64,000 nucleotides of DNA from Streptomyces graminofaciens (lineage in GTDB: Bacteria > Actinomycetota > Actinomycetes > Streptomycetales > Streptomycetaceae): NCBI RefSeq assembly GCF_030294945.1, contig NZ_AP018448.1, positions 6,664,001 through 6,728,000 of the forward strand, read 5' to 3'. Shown here piece by piece: positions 16,825-26,007 of this stretch; the stretch's first letter is position 1; each line of letters opens with the position of its first letter. A program made the translations under genes and the position numbers. The notes beneath the pieces were generated by a model, which worked only from the letters and a program-made list of their open reading frames with translations, had not been told where the DNA came from and made no database searches.

Positions 16825-17593
16825 GGCAGAGGAAATTAGGTACGCAGTCCGTCAGCGGGCTGGGGGGTGGCTGTGAGGGGGCTGAGAGTGCTGAGAAGGC
16901 TGAAGGCACGGGGCGCGGATCTCGACGGGCCTCGGGGATGTCACCGTGCTCGCGGCCAGTCCCCTTGCGGATCAACTCCCCTTTCAGCAACGGCTGCTGA
17001 CATTCCGTCCGGTCGGACGGCAACCCTCCGTACGGTTCGCGCGGCCTGACCGTCATCGAGCACTTCCCGGAGCAGTCGTTACGTACAGTGACGGCCACTC
17101 GGGTGGGTGAACCCTCGGAGATCGTGGCGCAGAGCTTCGCGAGCCGGGACATTTCGCGCGGGGGTACGCCCCCTCGCGCGGGTCGTTCGGGTGCACGCGC
17201 CGTACTGCGCCCCGGCGCTCCCGCTGAGAGAGGGTCACCTTTGTGACCTACCAACTGCCAGTCCATTAGGCCTATTTACCGCCCGAAAGGGTAAAGACTT
17301 CGTAACAAGCCCTCCGTCCGACAGCCGGTCGACGCTTCTCTTGACCTGGCAGTCGACCAACAGCCAAGTCGATGGCCTTGGCATTGACCTCGGCAAGAGG
17401 CCTGCACACTCACTCGGGGGTGTGACGGGCCTCACGTTTATCCGGCAAGGTGTTGCAGTGACGCCTCTCCGGGTTGGCTAATGTTCGCTCGCAATCAGTG
17501 GCCGACGGGCACTAGAACGCGCCCGTCTGCCCGCGTCTGCCCAGCAGTCGTTCGGCACCTCAGGCTCGCGCTTCCGCTCCGCCGGTGATCTGC
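16825..17593. other. Gene gap of ~770 bp upstream of the FXS locus
   Basis: No gene could be supported. Short frames on both strands have atypical composition and no recognisable domain. The GC content is lower around 17240-17330, and the stretch could contain an unrecognised regulatory RNA or promoter elements. Confidence 0.45.
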
Positions 17594-17622
17594 TTGTGAA
17601 GTGTGAGGCTCACCCCTACGTT
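17594..17622 (+). promoter_or_regulatory. Candidate promoter of fxsA
   Basis: TTGTGA (17594-17599) and TACGTT (17617-17622) are separated by exactly 17 bases, a fair match to HrdB-type -35 and -10 boxes. The predicted start would lie near 17630, directly before GTGCGT(6 nt)ACGCAC (17631-17648), a short hairpin that ends 21 bases before the fxsA start. Confidence 0.4.
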
Positions 17623-17669
17623 CCGTCACGGTGCGTGTATGTACGCACAGACAGATAGCTGAGGTCCGA

Positions 17670-17873
17670 ATGAACGCATCCCACGACGCCGCGATCACCG
17701 CCGCCGTTGCAGCGACGGCAGCCGTGCTCGGCCCGGAGCGGGTGTCTCTCGTGACGCTGGCCGCACAGCGCGGCGGCGCCTCGTCGCCGGCGTTGACTCG
17801 CGTCGTGTCCAACGGCGTCGAACGGCGCGGACCGGGCCGCGTCGCGGTGGCGGCCTTCCAGTCCTCGGTCTGA
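17670..17873 (+). CDS. fxsA: FxSxx-COOH RiPP precursor FxsA (67 aa)
   Basis: Small precursor whose last five residues are FQSSV, the defining FxSxx C-terminus of this peptide family, preceded by a short VAVAA stretch. The N-terminal part is a leader rich in Ala and Val. In this family the cognate radical SAM enzyme FxsB is thought to crosslink the C-terminal core into a cyclophane. The ATG at 17670 has GAGG at 17661-17664; a longer start at 17631 is less likely because it falls in the hairpin. It is followed by short GATC-rich repeats and then fxsB. No TTA codon is present, unlike the three genes that follow. Confidence 0.85.
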   Translation: MNASHDAAITAAVAATAAVLGPERVSLVTLAAQRGGASSPALTRVVSNGVERRGPGRVAVAAFQSSV

Positions 17874-17985
17874 TCGGGCCCATCCGACCGATCAGACCGA
17901 TCCGACGTCCCCATCCCACGTCCGATCCGAGCGATCCGACCGATCCGACCGATCAGACCGACCCGGCTGATCAGACCGAGCCGAG
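17871..17985. repeat. Degenerate GATCCGACC/GATCAGACC repeats between fxsA and fxsB
   Basis: Eight or more copies of an approximately 9-10-bp unit (CGATCCGACC, CGATCAGACC and variants) fill most of the 128-bp gap between the precursor and the maturase genes. They could space translation or transcription, but this is not known. They may have arisen by slippage. Confidence 0.8.
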
Positions 17986-18001
17986 GACTGTCAGCACCCT
18001 C

Positions 18002-20437
18002 ATGACACTCATGGGCCGACCACTCCACCCCTTACGCCAATTCGTGCTCAAAATGCACAGCCGCTGCGATCTCGCGTGCGACCACTGCTATGTGTTCGAA
18101 CACGCGGACCAAAGCTGGCGCGGTCGGCCCATGGTGACCTCCGACAAGATCCTGCGCGCCACGGCGGAACGTATCGCCGAGCACGCCAGGACGCATCACC
18201 TGGACACCGTCCACGTGGTCCTGCACGGCGGCGAACCCCTCCTCGCCGGTCGTGTCCGACTGCGCGCGGCAGCACGGGAACTGACCGACGCGCTCAGTGG
18301 CGTATGCGCCCTCGACCTGCGCATCCACACCAACGCGGTCACCCTCGACGAACGCTTCCTGGACCTGTTCGACCAGTACGACATCAAGGTCGGCGTCTCG
18401 CTCGACGGCGACAAGGCCGCCAACGACCTCCACCGCCGCTACGCCAACGGCCGCAGCAGCCACGACAAGGTCCTCAGAGGCATCGCCCTCCTCAACGAGC
18501 CCCGCTACCGCCACCTCTTCGCGGGCATCCTCTGCACCATCGACGTACGCAACGACCCCATCGCGGTCTATGACGCCCTCGCCGAACTCACCCCGCCGCG
18601 CGTCGACTTCCTCCTCCCCCACGCCACCTGGGACGAGCCCCCGCAGCGCCCCGCCGACGACACCGACGGCACGGCGTACGCGCGCTGGCTGCTGGCGGTC
18701 TACGACCGCTGGACGGCGGACGGCCGCCCCATGGACGTACGTGTCTTCGACTCCGTCCTGAGCACGCTGCACGGCGGCGACAGCCTGACCGAGTCGCTGG
18801 GCCTCGCCCCGACCGACCTGGCCGTGATCGAGACCGACGGGACGTTCGAACAGGCCGATTCGCTGAAGACGGCGTACGACGGCGCGCCCGCGACCGGCAT
18901 GGACGTGATCGTGAACTCGCTCGACGAGGTCGCCGCGCATCCGGGTGTCGTGGCCCGGCAGCAAGGGATGGACGGGCTGTCCGAACAGTGCCGTAGCTGC
19001 CCGGTCGTGCGCTCCTGCGGCGGGGGCCTGTACGCCCACCGGTACAGATCCGGTCCCAGCGGTTTCGTGAACCCCTCCGTCTACTGCTCCGACCTCCTGC
19101 GTCTGATCACCGAAATCCGGGACCGCGACATGTCCGACCAGACCGCCCCCTCCCACCAGCCCGCGCAGCCGCCCCTCGCCGACCACCACCTCGACGAGCT
19201 GGCCTCCGGCCTCGGCTCCACCGCCACCACCGACCTGCTGGCCCGCCACCAACTCGCCCTTCACCGCGAGCTTTTGGCCCTGGTCCGGCAGGAGAGCGGG
19301 CACAGCGACCTCGGCGAAGCGGCCTGGCGGACGCTGACCGTGCTCGACCGCGAGGCACCGGAGTCGGTGGACAAGGTGCTGGCCCATCCGTACGTACGCC
19401 CCTGGGCGATCCGCTCGCTCCAGGGCGACCCGGAGGCGGCGGCGACGGCCGTGCGGGGCATGGCGGAGATCGCGGCGGCGGCGGCACTGCGCGCGGGCCG
19501 CGCGGAGTCACTGGTGGTGCCGGTGCGGGACGGGGTGCTGCGGCTGCCCACGCACGGCGCCCTGAAGCTGGAGGGCGAGGACGTCGACCGGGTCACGGTC
19601 CGCATCCACTCCGACGGCTTCACGGCCGAGACGGCCGAGACGGCAGGCGCGACGTACACGGTCTCCTGGAAGGGCGACAAGTCCGCCTCCTGGCAGGGGA
19701 GTTGGTGGTTCGGTCTGGACGACTGGCCCGTCTCGCTGGAGGACACGGATCCCTGGCGGGACTGCCACGGCCATCCCGCGCACCCCCGGCTCGCGGAGGA
19801 CGAGGCCGAGGCGTGGCACGCCGACCTGACTCAGGCATGGGCGTGGATTCGCAGCGAACTGCCGCAGTACGCCCCGGGCCTGCGAGCGGGCCTGAGAGCG
19901 GTGACACCCCTCATGCCCTCCGCCACCGGCGACGACATCAGCTCGGCGGCGAGGGACGCGTTCGGCGCGGTGGCGATCGCCAGACCGGCCACCCCCGAGG
20001 CGCTCGCGCTGCTCCTGGTCCACGAGTTCCAACACGTCAAGCTGGGCGCGGTGTTGGACCTCATGGACCTCTACGACCCATCCTGCGACCGCCTGTTCTA
20101 CGCCCCCTGGCGCCCCGACCCACGCCCCCTGGAAGGCCTGCTCCAAGGCACGTACGCCCACCTGGCGGTCATCGACTACTGGCACGCCCGGCGGCGTACG
20201 AGCACGGGCGAAGAGGCCCGTGCGGCGGAGATCCAGTTCACCCGCTGGCGCGACCAGACGGCCGAGGCCGTGGAGACCCTGGCGGCTTCGGGGGCACTGA
20301 CGCCCGCGGGGGAGCGGTTCGTGGCGGGGATGCGGGCGACGGTGCGGGGGTTGCTGGCGATCGAGGTGTCCCCGGAGGCCCTGCGGGCGGCTCGGCGGGC
20401 TGCCGATGAGCACAGGAGCGCCTGGCGGGAACAGTGA
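18002..20437 (+). CDS. fxsB: FxsB radical SAM/SPASM cyclophane-forming maturase with HExxH domain (811 aa)
   Basis: Cytoplasmic enzyme expected to modify FxsA. The radical SAM CX3CX2C motif is C22, C26, C29 (SRCDLACDHCY). A SPASM-type auxiliary cluster region follows, with Cys at about 330, 333 and 339 (CRSCPVVRSC). The C-terminal half has an HExxH motif, HEFQH at residues 674-678, as in the mod_HExxH-type fusions of this family, possibly a peptidase or second modification domain. The ATG at 18002 is the first of two near starts (the other at 18011). An in-frame TTA codon at 18032-18034 (residue 11) implies bldA-dependent translation. Confidence 0.92.
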   Translation: MTLMGRPLHPLRQFVLKMHSRCDLACDHCYVFEHADQSWRGRPMVTSDKILRATAERIAEHARTHHLDTVHVVLHGGEPLLAGRVRLRAAARELTDALSGVCALDLRIHTNAVTLDERFLDLFDQYDIKVGVSLDGDKAANDLHRRYANGRSSHDKVLRGIALLNEPRYRHLFAGILCTIDVRNDPIAVYDALAELTPPRVDFLLPHATWDEPPQRPADDTDGTAYARWLLAVYDRWTADGRPMDVRVFDSVLSTLHGGDSLTESLGLAPTDLAVIETDGTFEQADSLKTAYDGAPATGMDVIVNSLDEVAAHPGVVARQQGMDGLSEQCRSCPVVRSCGGGLYAHRYRSGPSGFVNPSVYCSDLLRLITEIRDRDMSDQTAPSHQPAQPPLADHHLDELASGLGSTATTDLLARHQLALHRELLALVRQESGHSDLGEAAWRTLTVLDREAPESVDKVLAHPYVRPWAIRSLQGDPEAAATAVRGMAEIAAAAALRAGRAESLVVPVRDGVLRLPTHGALKLEGEDVDRVTVRIHSDGFTAETAETAGATYTVSWKGDKSASWQGSWWFGLDDWPVSLEDTDPWRDCHGHPAHPRLAEDEAEAWHADLTQAWAWIRSELPQYAPGLRAGLRAVTPLMPSATGDDISSAARDAFGAVAIARPATPEALALLLVHEFQHVKLGAVLDLMDLYDPSCDRLFYAPWRPDPRPLEGLLQGTYAHLAVIDYWHARRRTSTGEEARAAEIQFTRWRDQTAEAVETLAASGALTPAGERFVAGMRATVRGLLAIEVSPEALRAARRAADEHRSAWREQ

Positions 20438-20553
20438 GCCCACCGGCGTAACACCTCAACCCCCCGTGGATACGGGTCTGTTCGTCCTGTTCCGAACGGG
20501 ACTTGTCGGTTCCTACACTGGGGTTCCAGTCACGGGACGTCGGGGGGTCATAC

Positions 20554-21804
20554 GTGCAAGGGGGAACGGGGCGCGCCAGAGGGGGGAATCCATACTTCTT
20601 CCTCAGTTATGCGCACACCCCTCGGAACGACGCGGGGGACGCTGACCCGAACGCTTGGGTGAAGAAGCTGTACGACGGGCTGTGTGAGCACATCATGCAG
20701 CTCACCGATCTGCCGCCGGGGACGAAGGCCGGGTTTCTGGATCAGGGCATGGCCGTGGGGACCCGGTGGACCGACGAGCTGTCGGAGAACCTCGCGCGGT
20801 GCAAGGTGTTCGTGCCGCTCTACTCACCGAGGTACTTCATCAGTGAACAGTGCGGCCGCGAGTGGTGGGCCTTCTCCCAGCGGCAGGCCAACAAGCGGGC
20901 GAGAGGCGGTGCAGCCTGGGAGAGCGCCATCATTCCGGCGTTATGGGTGCCGGTGGAACCGGCTCAGATGCCTCAGGTGTCCCGCGATCTCCAGTTCAAC
21001 CACGCCACCTTCGGGCAGGACTACGCGGAAGAGGGCTTCTACGGGCTGACCAAACTCCGCTATCTGCGGGACGAGTACGAGCGTGCCGTGTACCGGCTCG
21101 CCAAGCAGATCGTGAAGATCGCCAAGGAGACCGAGCTCGACGAGGGGCAGGTCTACACGGAGTACGAGTCGCTGCCGAGCGCGTTCGGCAGGACCGGGCA
21201 TCCGCCGGAGTTCGACATCTCGGTGCTCGCGCACACCCGGTCCGATCTGCCGGCCGGGCGCAAGCCCGACTACTACGGGGACCGGCCGCGCGACTGGAAC
21301 CCGTACCACCCCGTCTCGGCGCTGTCGCTCGGCGACCACGCGGCCAACCTGGTGCGCACCATGGACTACAAGGTGAACATCGGCGACTTCGAGAACGACG
21401 CCGAGCACATGCTCCGCCAGGGCGCGCCCAAGGCACCGGGACTGCTGCTGCTCGACCGGTGGACGCTCGATTCCGACCAGGGCCGGCGGCTGGTGGGCAA
21501 GCTCTGCGGGGACCGGCGGCCCTGGATCAGTGTGATGATCCCGCAGGCCAGGGACGACATCGCCCCCACGGAGAAGGAACAGGAGCTGCGGTCGCTCACG
21601 GCCCGGACCCTGGCCTCGCGGATGCCGAACGGCAGCGGCCACTGCTCGCCCAACGGCGGTGTCCGCGATCTCGACGCCTTCGGCAACGAACTGCAGAAGG
21701 CGGTCATCTCGGCCGTCTCGTACTACTGGGAGAACGCGCGGACCTATCCGCCGGAGGGGCCACCGAGGAAGCCCCCGCGGCTGCGGGGACCCGACCTGGG
21801 GTAG
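20554..21804 (+). CDS. fxsC: TIR-like protein FxsC (416 aa)
   Basis: TIR-type domain protein of the FxSxx-COOH locus. The domain starts NPYFFLSYAHTP and runs to about residue 150, with the usual box-2 region (DQGMAVGTRWTDELSENLARCKVFVPLYSPRYF). A Glu in SEQCGREWWAF is at the place of the catalytic Glu in NAD-cleaving TIR domains, so enzyme activity is possible. The C-terminal 250 residues are specific to FxsC. GTG 20554 has GGGGGG six bases upstream; an earlier GTG is unlikely. A TTA codon at 20941-20943 (residue 130) suggests bldA control. It follows fxsB by ~116 bp. Confidence 0.85.
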   Translation: MQGGTGRARGGNPYFFLSYAHTPRNDAGDADPNAWVKKLYDGLCEHIMQLTDLPPGTKAGFLDQGMAVGTRWTDELSENLARCKVFVPLYSPRYFISEQCGREWWAFSQRQANKRARGGAAWESAIIPALWVPVEPAQMPQVSRDLQFNHATFGQDYAEEGFYGLTKLRYLRDEYERAVYRLAKQIVKIAKETELDEGQVYTEYESLPSAFGRTGHPPEFDISVLAHTRSDLPAGRKPDYYGDRPRDWNPYHPVSALSLGDHAANLVRTMDYKVNIGDFENDAEHMLRQGAPKAPGLLLLDRWTLDSDQGRRLVGKLCGDRRPWISVMIPQARDDIAPTEKEQELRSLTARTLASRMPNGSGHCSPNGGVRDLDAFGNELQKAVISAVSYYWENARTYPPEGPPRKPPRLRGPDLG

Positions 21805-21930
21805 CGGGCGCCCCGGGCCAGCGGGTTAGAAGAGGACCCGGACCGGGAAACCCCGGCACGACCAGGCATCACCACGAGAAGCGAGGGACGAGTGAGGCCG
21901 ACACCGGCCGACCGGGCGGAGGGCAGGCGC

Positions 21931-24900
21931 ATGACGCAGAACCGCAATGGCACCGTGATCACGTTCTACTCGTACAAGGGCGGCACCGGGCGCACCATGG
22001 CGCTCGCCAACGTGGCATGGATCCTGGCCGCGAACGGACATCGCGTGCTGGCCGTCGACTGGGACCTGGAGGCGCCGGGCCTCCACAAGTTCTTCCACCC
22101 TTTTCTGGACGCCCAATTACTCCGTGCGACGCCCGGTCTCATCAACCTGATAGACGACTACCGCCGAGAGGCCGTACGCGACCTGCCCGACCGGGCTCCG
22201 GACTGGCACCGCAGTTACGCCCGGGTCAGGCCGCACGCGCTCTCCCTGGACTGGCCGTTTCCCGAGGGCGGCAGCCTCGACTTCCTCTCGGCCGGCAAAC
22301 GGCACCGTGACTACCCGATCGTCGGCAACATGGACTGGGATCGCTTCTACGCCAGTTACGGCGGCGGCCAGTTCTTCGACGCGATGCGCTCCGACATGCA
22401 GCGCTACTACGACTACACCCTGATCGACAGCCGTACCGGCCTCAGCGACCTCGCCGACATCTGCACCGTGCAGATGCCCAACACCCTGGTCGTCTGCTAC
22501 ACGCTCAGCGACCAGAGCATCGAGGGCGCCGCCGCCGTCGCCCAGGACATCCGGGAGCGCTACGGCGACAAGAACATCCGGATCCTGCCGGTCGCCATGC
22601 GCATCGACCTCGGTGAGAAGGACAAGCTGGATGCGGGGCGGGCGCTGGCCAAGGAGCGTTTCTCCGGGCTGCCGTCCGGTCTGGACGGCGACCGGCTCAC
22701 CGACTACTGGGCCTCGATGGAGATCCTGTACCAGCCGTACTACGCGTACGAGGAGATCCTCGCCGCGTTCGGCGACCCGCCGAAGACGGCCAACTCCATG
22801 CTCAGCGCCTGCGAGCGGCTCACCTCCGTCATCACCGAGGAGCGGGTCACCAAACTGCCCCCGATCAGCGAGACGAAGCGCGGCCAGTACAAGAGCGCGT
22901 ACACCCGCCGCCGTCCGCTGCCGCTGTCCCAGCTGCAGCTCTACTACGTCTCGGAAGACCGGATGTGGGTGGACTGGCTGGAGTCGGTGCTGCGCGGCGC
23001 CGGGTTCGACGTGGTGCCGAAGAACGTCCAGTCGATGCAGACCACCGAGATCGGCGCCGAGGCCACACCCAGCGGTGCGCACCGGGTGCTCGCCGTGTTC
23101 TCGCCGAGCTTCGTCGACTCCCGCCGGGCGCGGGCCGCGTGGGAGGCGGCCGTGCAGTCCGGCGGCTCGGAGAAACGGCAGCAGCCGGTCGCCATCCGCG
23201 TCGACGACGTCCAGCTCAGCCTGCCGTACGCCAGCCGGGGCGTGATCGATCTCAAGGGGCTCGACGAGCGGCAGTCGTACAGCACACTGCTGGCCGGGCT
23301 GGACCGCGCGGACACCGTCACCACGGTCACGCCCAGCTCCCGGGGGCTGCGCTTCCCCAGCATCGGCAGGCGCATCTCCAATGTGCCGACCCGCTACCGC
23401 TGGTTCACCGGCCGCTCCACGATCCTGGACCGGCTGCGCGAGCAGCTGACCACCGGGCGCCCGGGACGGCGTGTGCCACAGGTGCTGCACGGTCTCGGTG
23501 GGGTGGGCAAGACCCAGCTCGCCCGTGAGTACGCCCACCGGTTCATGGCGGACTACGACCTGGTGTGGTGGGTCGACGCCGAACAGCCGGAGCTGGTCCC
23601 GCCCAAGCTGGCCCAGCTCGCCCAGCAGCTCGGGCTGCCCGTCGGCGACGACGTCAAGGAGGCCGCCGAGGCCGCCATCCAGGCGCTGCTGTCCGGGGAG
23701 CCGTGCGACCGCTGGCTGGTGATCTTCGACAATGTCGAGGATCTGGACAAGTGGCTGGAACTCTTTCCCGAGTACGCCGCGCCCGTCCCCGACAACATCT
23801 ACGGCCACCTTCTGGTCACCACCCGCGCCCGGCCCACCTCGACCGACGTCCAGCCGCTGGAGGTGGAGGTCTTCACCCGCGACGAGAGCGTGGAGCACCT
23901 GTGCCGCCGGGTGCCGGGGCTGAGCGAGGGCGACGGCGGGCTGGTCGCCGACGCGGTGGGCGACCTGCCGCTGGCCATCGAGGTCGCGGCGGCCTGGCTG
24001 GAGGCGACGGCCACACCCGTCGCGGCATACATCGACCAACTGCACGAGCAGTCGACCCAGGTGCTCTCCGTGAAGGAGGCCGTGGAGGCGGTGGAGTACC
24101 CACGGTCCGTCGGCGCCACCTGGAACATCTCCATCAACCGGCTGCGCCAGGAGTCCCCGGCCGCCGCCCGCCTCCTGGAGCTGTGCGCCTTCTTCGCCGC
24201 CGAGCCCATCTCGATGAGCCTGGTCGGCAGCGACGCGATGATCAAGGCTCTGCTGCCGTACGACAAGGATCTGCGCGCTCGTTACATGCTCGGTCGCGTC
24301 ACCCAGGCACTGAACCGCTTCGCCCTGGCCAAGGTCGACTCGACCGACAACTCGATCCAGGTGCACCGCCTGGTGCAGGCGGCCGTGCGCGACGGCTTGG
24401 ACGAGCAGCAGTTCGACGACACGATCCACGAGGTGCACCGCATCCTCGCCGCCGCCCGACCGCCCGAGGGTGCCGTGGACGATCCTCTGCAGTGGCCCGG
24501 GTTCGAGGTGATCTGGCCGCATCTGACGCCCTCGAACATCCGGAACTGCTCGGAGGAGGAACCACGACAGTTGATGGTCGACCGCGTCCGCTATCTCTGG
24601 AAGCGCGGAGACCTGCACGCGGCCCGGACCCTCAGCACGCAGCTCAACGAGTTCTGGACGACCGAGTTCCCGGACGCCAACGACGAGCAGATCCTCAACC
24701 TCCGCTTCGAACTGGCCAACGTGCTGCGTTCCCAGGGCCAGTACCAGTCCGCTCGTTCCCTTGACGAGGACACCCTGGCCAGCCAGCGGCACCTGCTCGG
24801 CGAAGGCCACCCCAGCATCCTGATCACCTCCGGCAGCCTCGCCGCCGACCTGCGCGCGCTGGGCAGGTTCAAGGAGGCCCTGGAGCTGGACCAGCGGATC

Positions 24901-25902
24901 TACCAGGGCTTCCGGGAGATCTTCGGCGAGGACCACCCCCGGTCGCTCACCGCGGCCAACAACCTCGCCATCGACTACCGGCTGGCCGGCGACAGCGAAC
25001 CCGCCCGCCGGCTCGACGAGGACACCGTACGCCGCCGCACCGCCCTGCTCGGCCCACTGCACCCGTATACCCTCACCACCAAGGGGCATCACGCCCGTGA
25101 CCTGCGGGAACTGGGGGACTACAAGACCTCGATCGAGATCCTGCGCGAGGTGCGCGAGGGTTTCGAGCAGGTCCTCAACCCCTATGTGCCCGAGGTGCTG
25201 CGGGTCGAGAAGAGCCTCGCTGTCTCCCTGCGCAAGGCGGGCCAGACCGGCGAGGCGCTGCGGATCACCGAGGAGACCTGGGAGACGTACAAGCGCTACC
25301 GCGAGCGCTACGGCAGTGCCCTGCCCGAGTATCTGGCCTGCGGACTCAACCTCGCCGCGGACTACTTCGCCACCGATCCCGTGAACGGGGCCGCGCGTGC
25401 GGTCCAGTTGGTCAACGAGGTGCTGGAGGGCTACAAGACCTCCTTCGGCCCACAGCACCCGTTCGTCATGTACTGCCTCAACAACCTTTCCATCTACCGC
25501 CGGGCCCTCGGCGAGGTGGACGAGGCGGCCGCGCTGAGCGAGAAGGCCCGCGACGCCCTCGCCGCGGACCTCGGGGACGACCACCCCGCCGTTCTGTGCG
25601 CCGGACTCAACCTCGCCAACGCCTACGGCGATCTGGGGCTGAACGACCAGGCCGAGCGGTGGGAGCGGACGGCCCTGGAGGGCACGCGCCGCCGCTTCGG
25701 CCGCCTCCACCCCGACGTTCTGGTCAGTACGGGCAACCTCGCGATCACCCTGCGGGACATGGGACGCCAGGAGGAGGCCGTACGACTCCAGGAGTCGGCG
25801 GTGGCCGACCTGTCCCAACAACTGGGCGAGACCCACCCTGTCACCGAGTCGATCCGGTCGTGGCGACGGATGGGGAGGGACTTGGAGCCGCAGCAGACGT
25901 GA
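21931..25902 (+). CDS. fxsT: FxSxx-COOH system ParA/TIR/NB-ARC/TPR protein (1323 aa)
   Basis: Large multidomain protein. The N-terminal ParA-like ATPase has the deviant Walker A KGGTGRT at residues ~16-22. A TIR-like domain (LQLYYVSEDRMWVDWLESVLRGAG to about residue 450) has a Glu in ARAAWEAAV at the usual catalytic position. An NB-ARC/STAND ATPase follows (LHGLGGVGKTQLAREYAH, P-loop near residue 520), then about 10 kinesin-light-chain-type TPRs to the C-terminus. Such a layout resembles signal-activated STAND sensors. ATG 21931 has GGAGGG seven bases upstream; a GTG at 21892 is also open. A TTA codon (22117-22119, residue 63) is in frame. Operon with fxsA-B-C. Confidence 0.88.
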   Translation: MTQNRNGTVITFYSYKGGTGRTMALANVAWILAANGHRVLAVDWDLEAPGLHKFFHPFLDAQLLRATPGLINLIDDYRREAVRDLPDRAPDWHRSYARVRPHALSLDWPFPEGGSLDFLSAGKRHRDYPIVGNMDWDRFYASYGGGQFFDAMRSDMQRYYDYTLIDSRTGLSDLADICTVQMPNTLVVCYTLSDQSIEGAAAVAQDIRERYGDKNIRILPVAMRIDLGEKDKLDAGRALAKERFSGLPSGLDGDRLTDYWASMEILYQPYYAYEEILAAFGDPPKTANSMLSACERLTSVITEERVTKLPPISETKRGQYKSAYTRRRPLPLSQLQLYYVSEDRMWVDWLESVLRGAGFDVVPKNVQSMQTTEIGAEATPSGAHRVLAVFSPSFVDSRRARAAWEAAVQSGGSEKRQQPVAIRVDDVQLSLPYASRGVIDLKGLDERQSYSTLLAGLDRADTVTTVTPSSRGLRFPSIGRRISNVPTRYRWFTGRSTILDRLREQLTTGRPGRRVPQVLHGLGGVGKTQLAREYAHRFMADYDLVWWVDAEQPELVPPKLAQLAQQLGLPVGDDVKEAAEAAIQALLSGEPCDRWLVIFDNVEDLDKWLELFPEYAAPVPDNIYGHLLVTTRARPTSTDVQPLEVEVFTRDESVEHLCRRVPGLSEGDGGLVADAVGDLPLAIEVAAAWLEATATPVAAYIDQLHEQSTQVLSVKEAVEAVEYPRSVGATWNISINRLRQESPAAARLLELCAFFAAEPISMSLVGSDAMIKALLPYDKDLRARYMLGRVTQALNRFALAKVDSTDNSIQVHRLVQAAVRDGLDEQQFDDTIHEVHRILAAARPPEGAVDDPLQWPGFEVIWPHLTPSNIRNCSEEEPRQLMVDRVRYLWKRGDLHAARTLSTQLNEFWTTEFPDANDEQILNLRFELANVLRSQGQYQSARSLDEDTLASQRHLLGEGHPSILITSGSLAADLRALGRFKEALELDQRIYQGFREIFGEDHPRSLTAANNLAIDYRLAGDSEPARRLDEDTVRRRTALLGPLHPYTLTTKGHHARDLRELGDYKTSIEILREVREGFEQVLNPYVPEVLRVEKSLAVSLRKAGQTGEALRITEETWETYKRYRERYGSALPEYLACGLNLAADYFATDPVNGAARAVQLVNEVLEGYKTSFGPQHPFVMYCLNNLSIYRRALGEVDEAAALSEKARDALAADLGDDHPAVLCAGLNLANAYGDLGLNDQAERWERTALEGTRRRFGRLHPDVLVSTGNLAITLRDMGRQEEAVRLQESAVADLSQQLGETHPVTESIRSWRRMGRDLEPQQT

Positions 25903-25961
25903 CGCGTGATGCGGTACGGGGTGCGGTCGTGACGCGTGGTGCTGTGCGGGCCGCGCCCCTC

Positions 25962-25997
25962 GGTACAGGCGTGATCCGAGGTACAGGCGTGATCCGA
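25962..25997. repeat. Perfect 18-bp tandem duplication after fxsT
   Basis: GGTACAGGCGTGATCCGA occurs at 25962-25979 and 25980-25997 without a difference, in the short gap between convergent fxsT and the hydrolase gene. Confidence 0.9.
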
Positions 25998-26007
25998 ACG
26001 GCAGGAC

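Noticed and set aside
16706..17266. Minus-strand frame overlapping the dioxygenase start and the gap before fxsA
   Set aside because: No ribosome site, no recognisable fold, and it overlaps the Tat signal region of a real gene.
20503..20519. Promoter boxes TTGTCG and TACACT before fxsC
   Set aside because: The boxes are separated by only five bases, so they cannot serve together.
22117..25836. Very long minus-strand frame antisense to fxsT
   Set aside because: Composition follows third-codon GC of the plus-strand gene, no domain is visible, and fxsT shows clear ATPase and TPR motifs.
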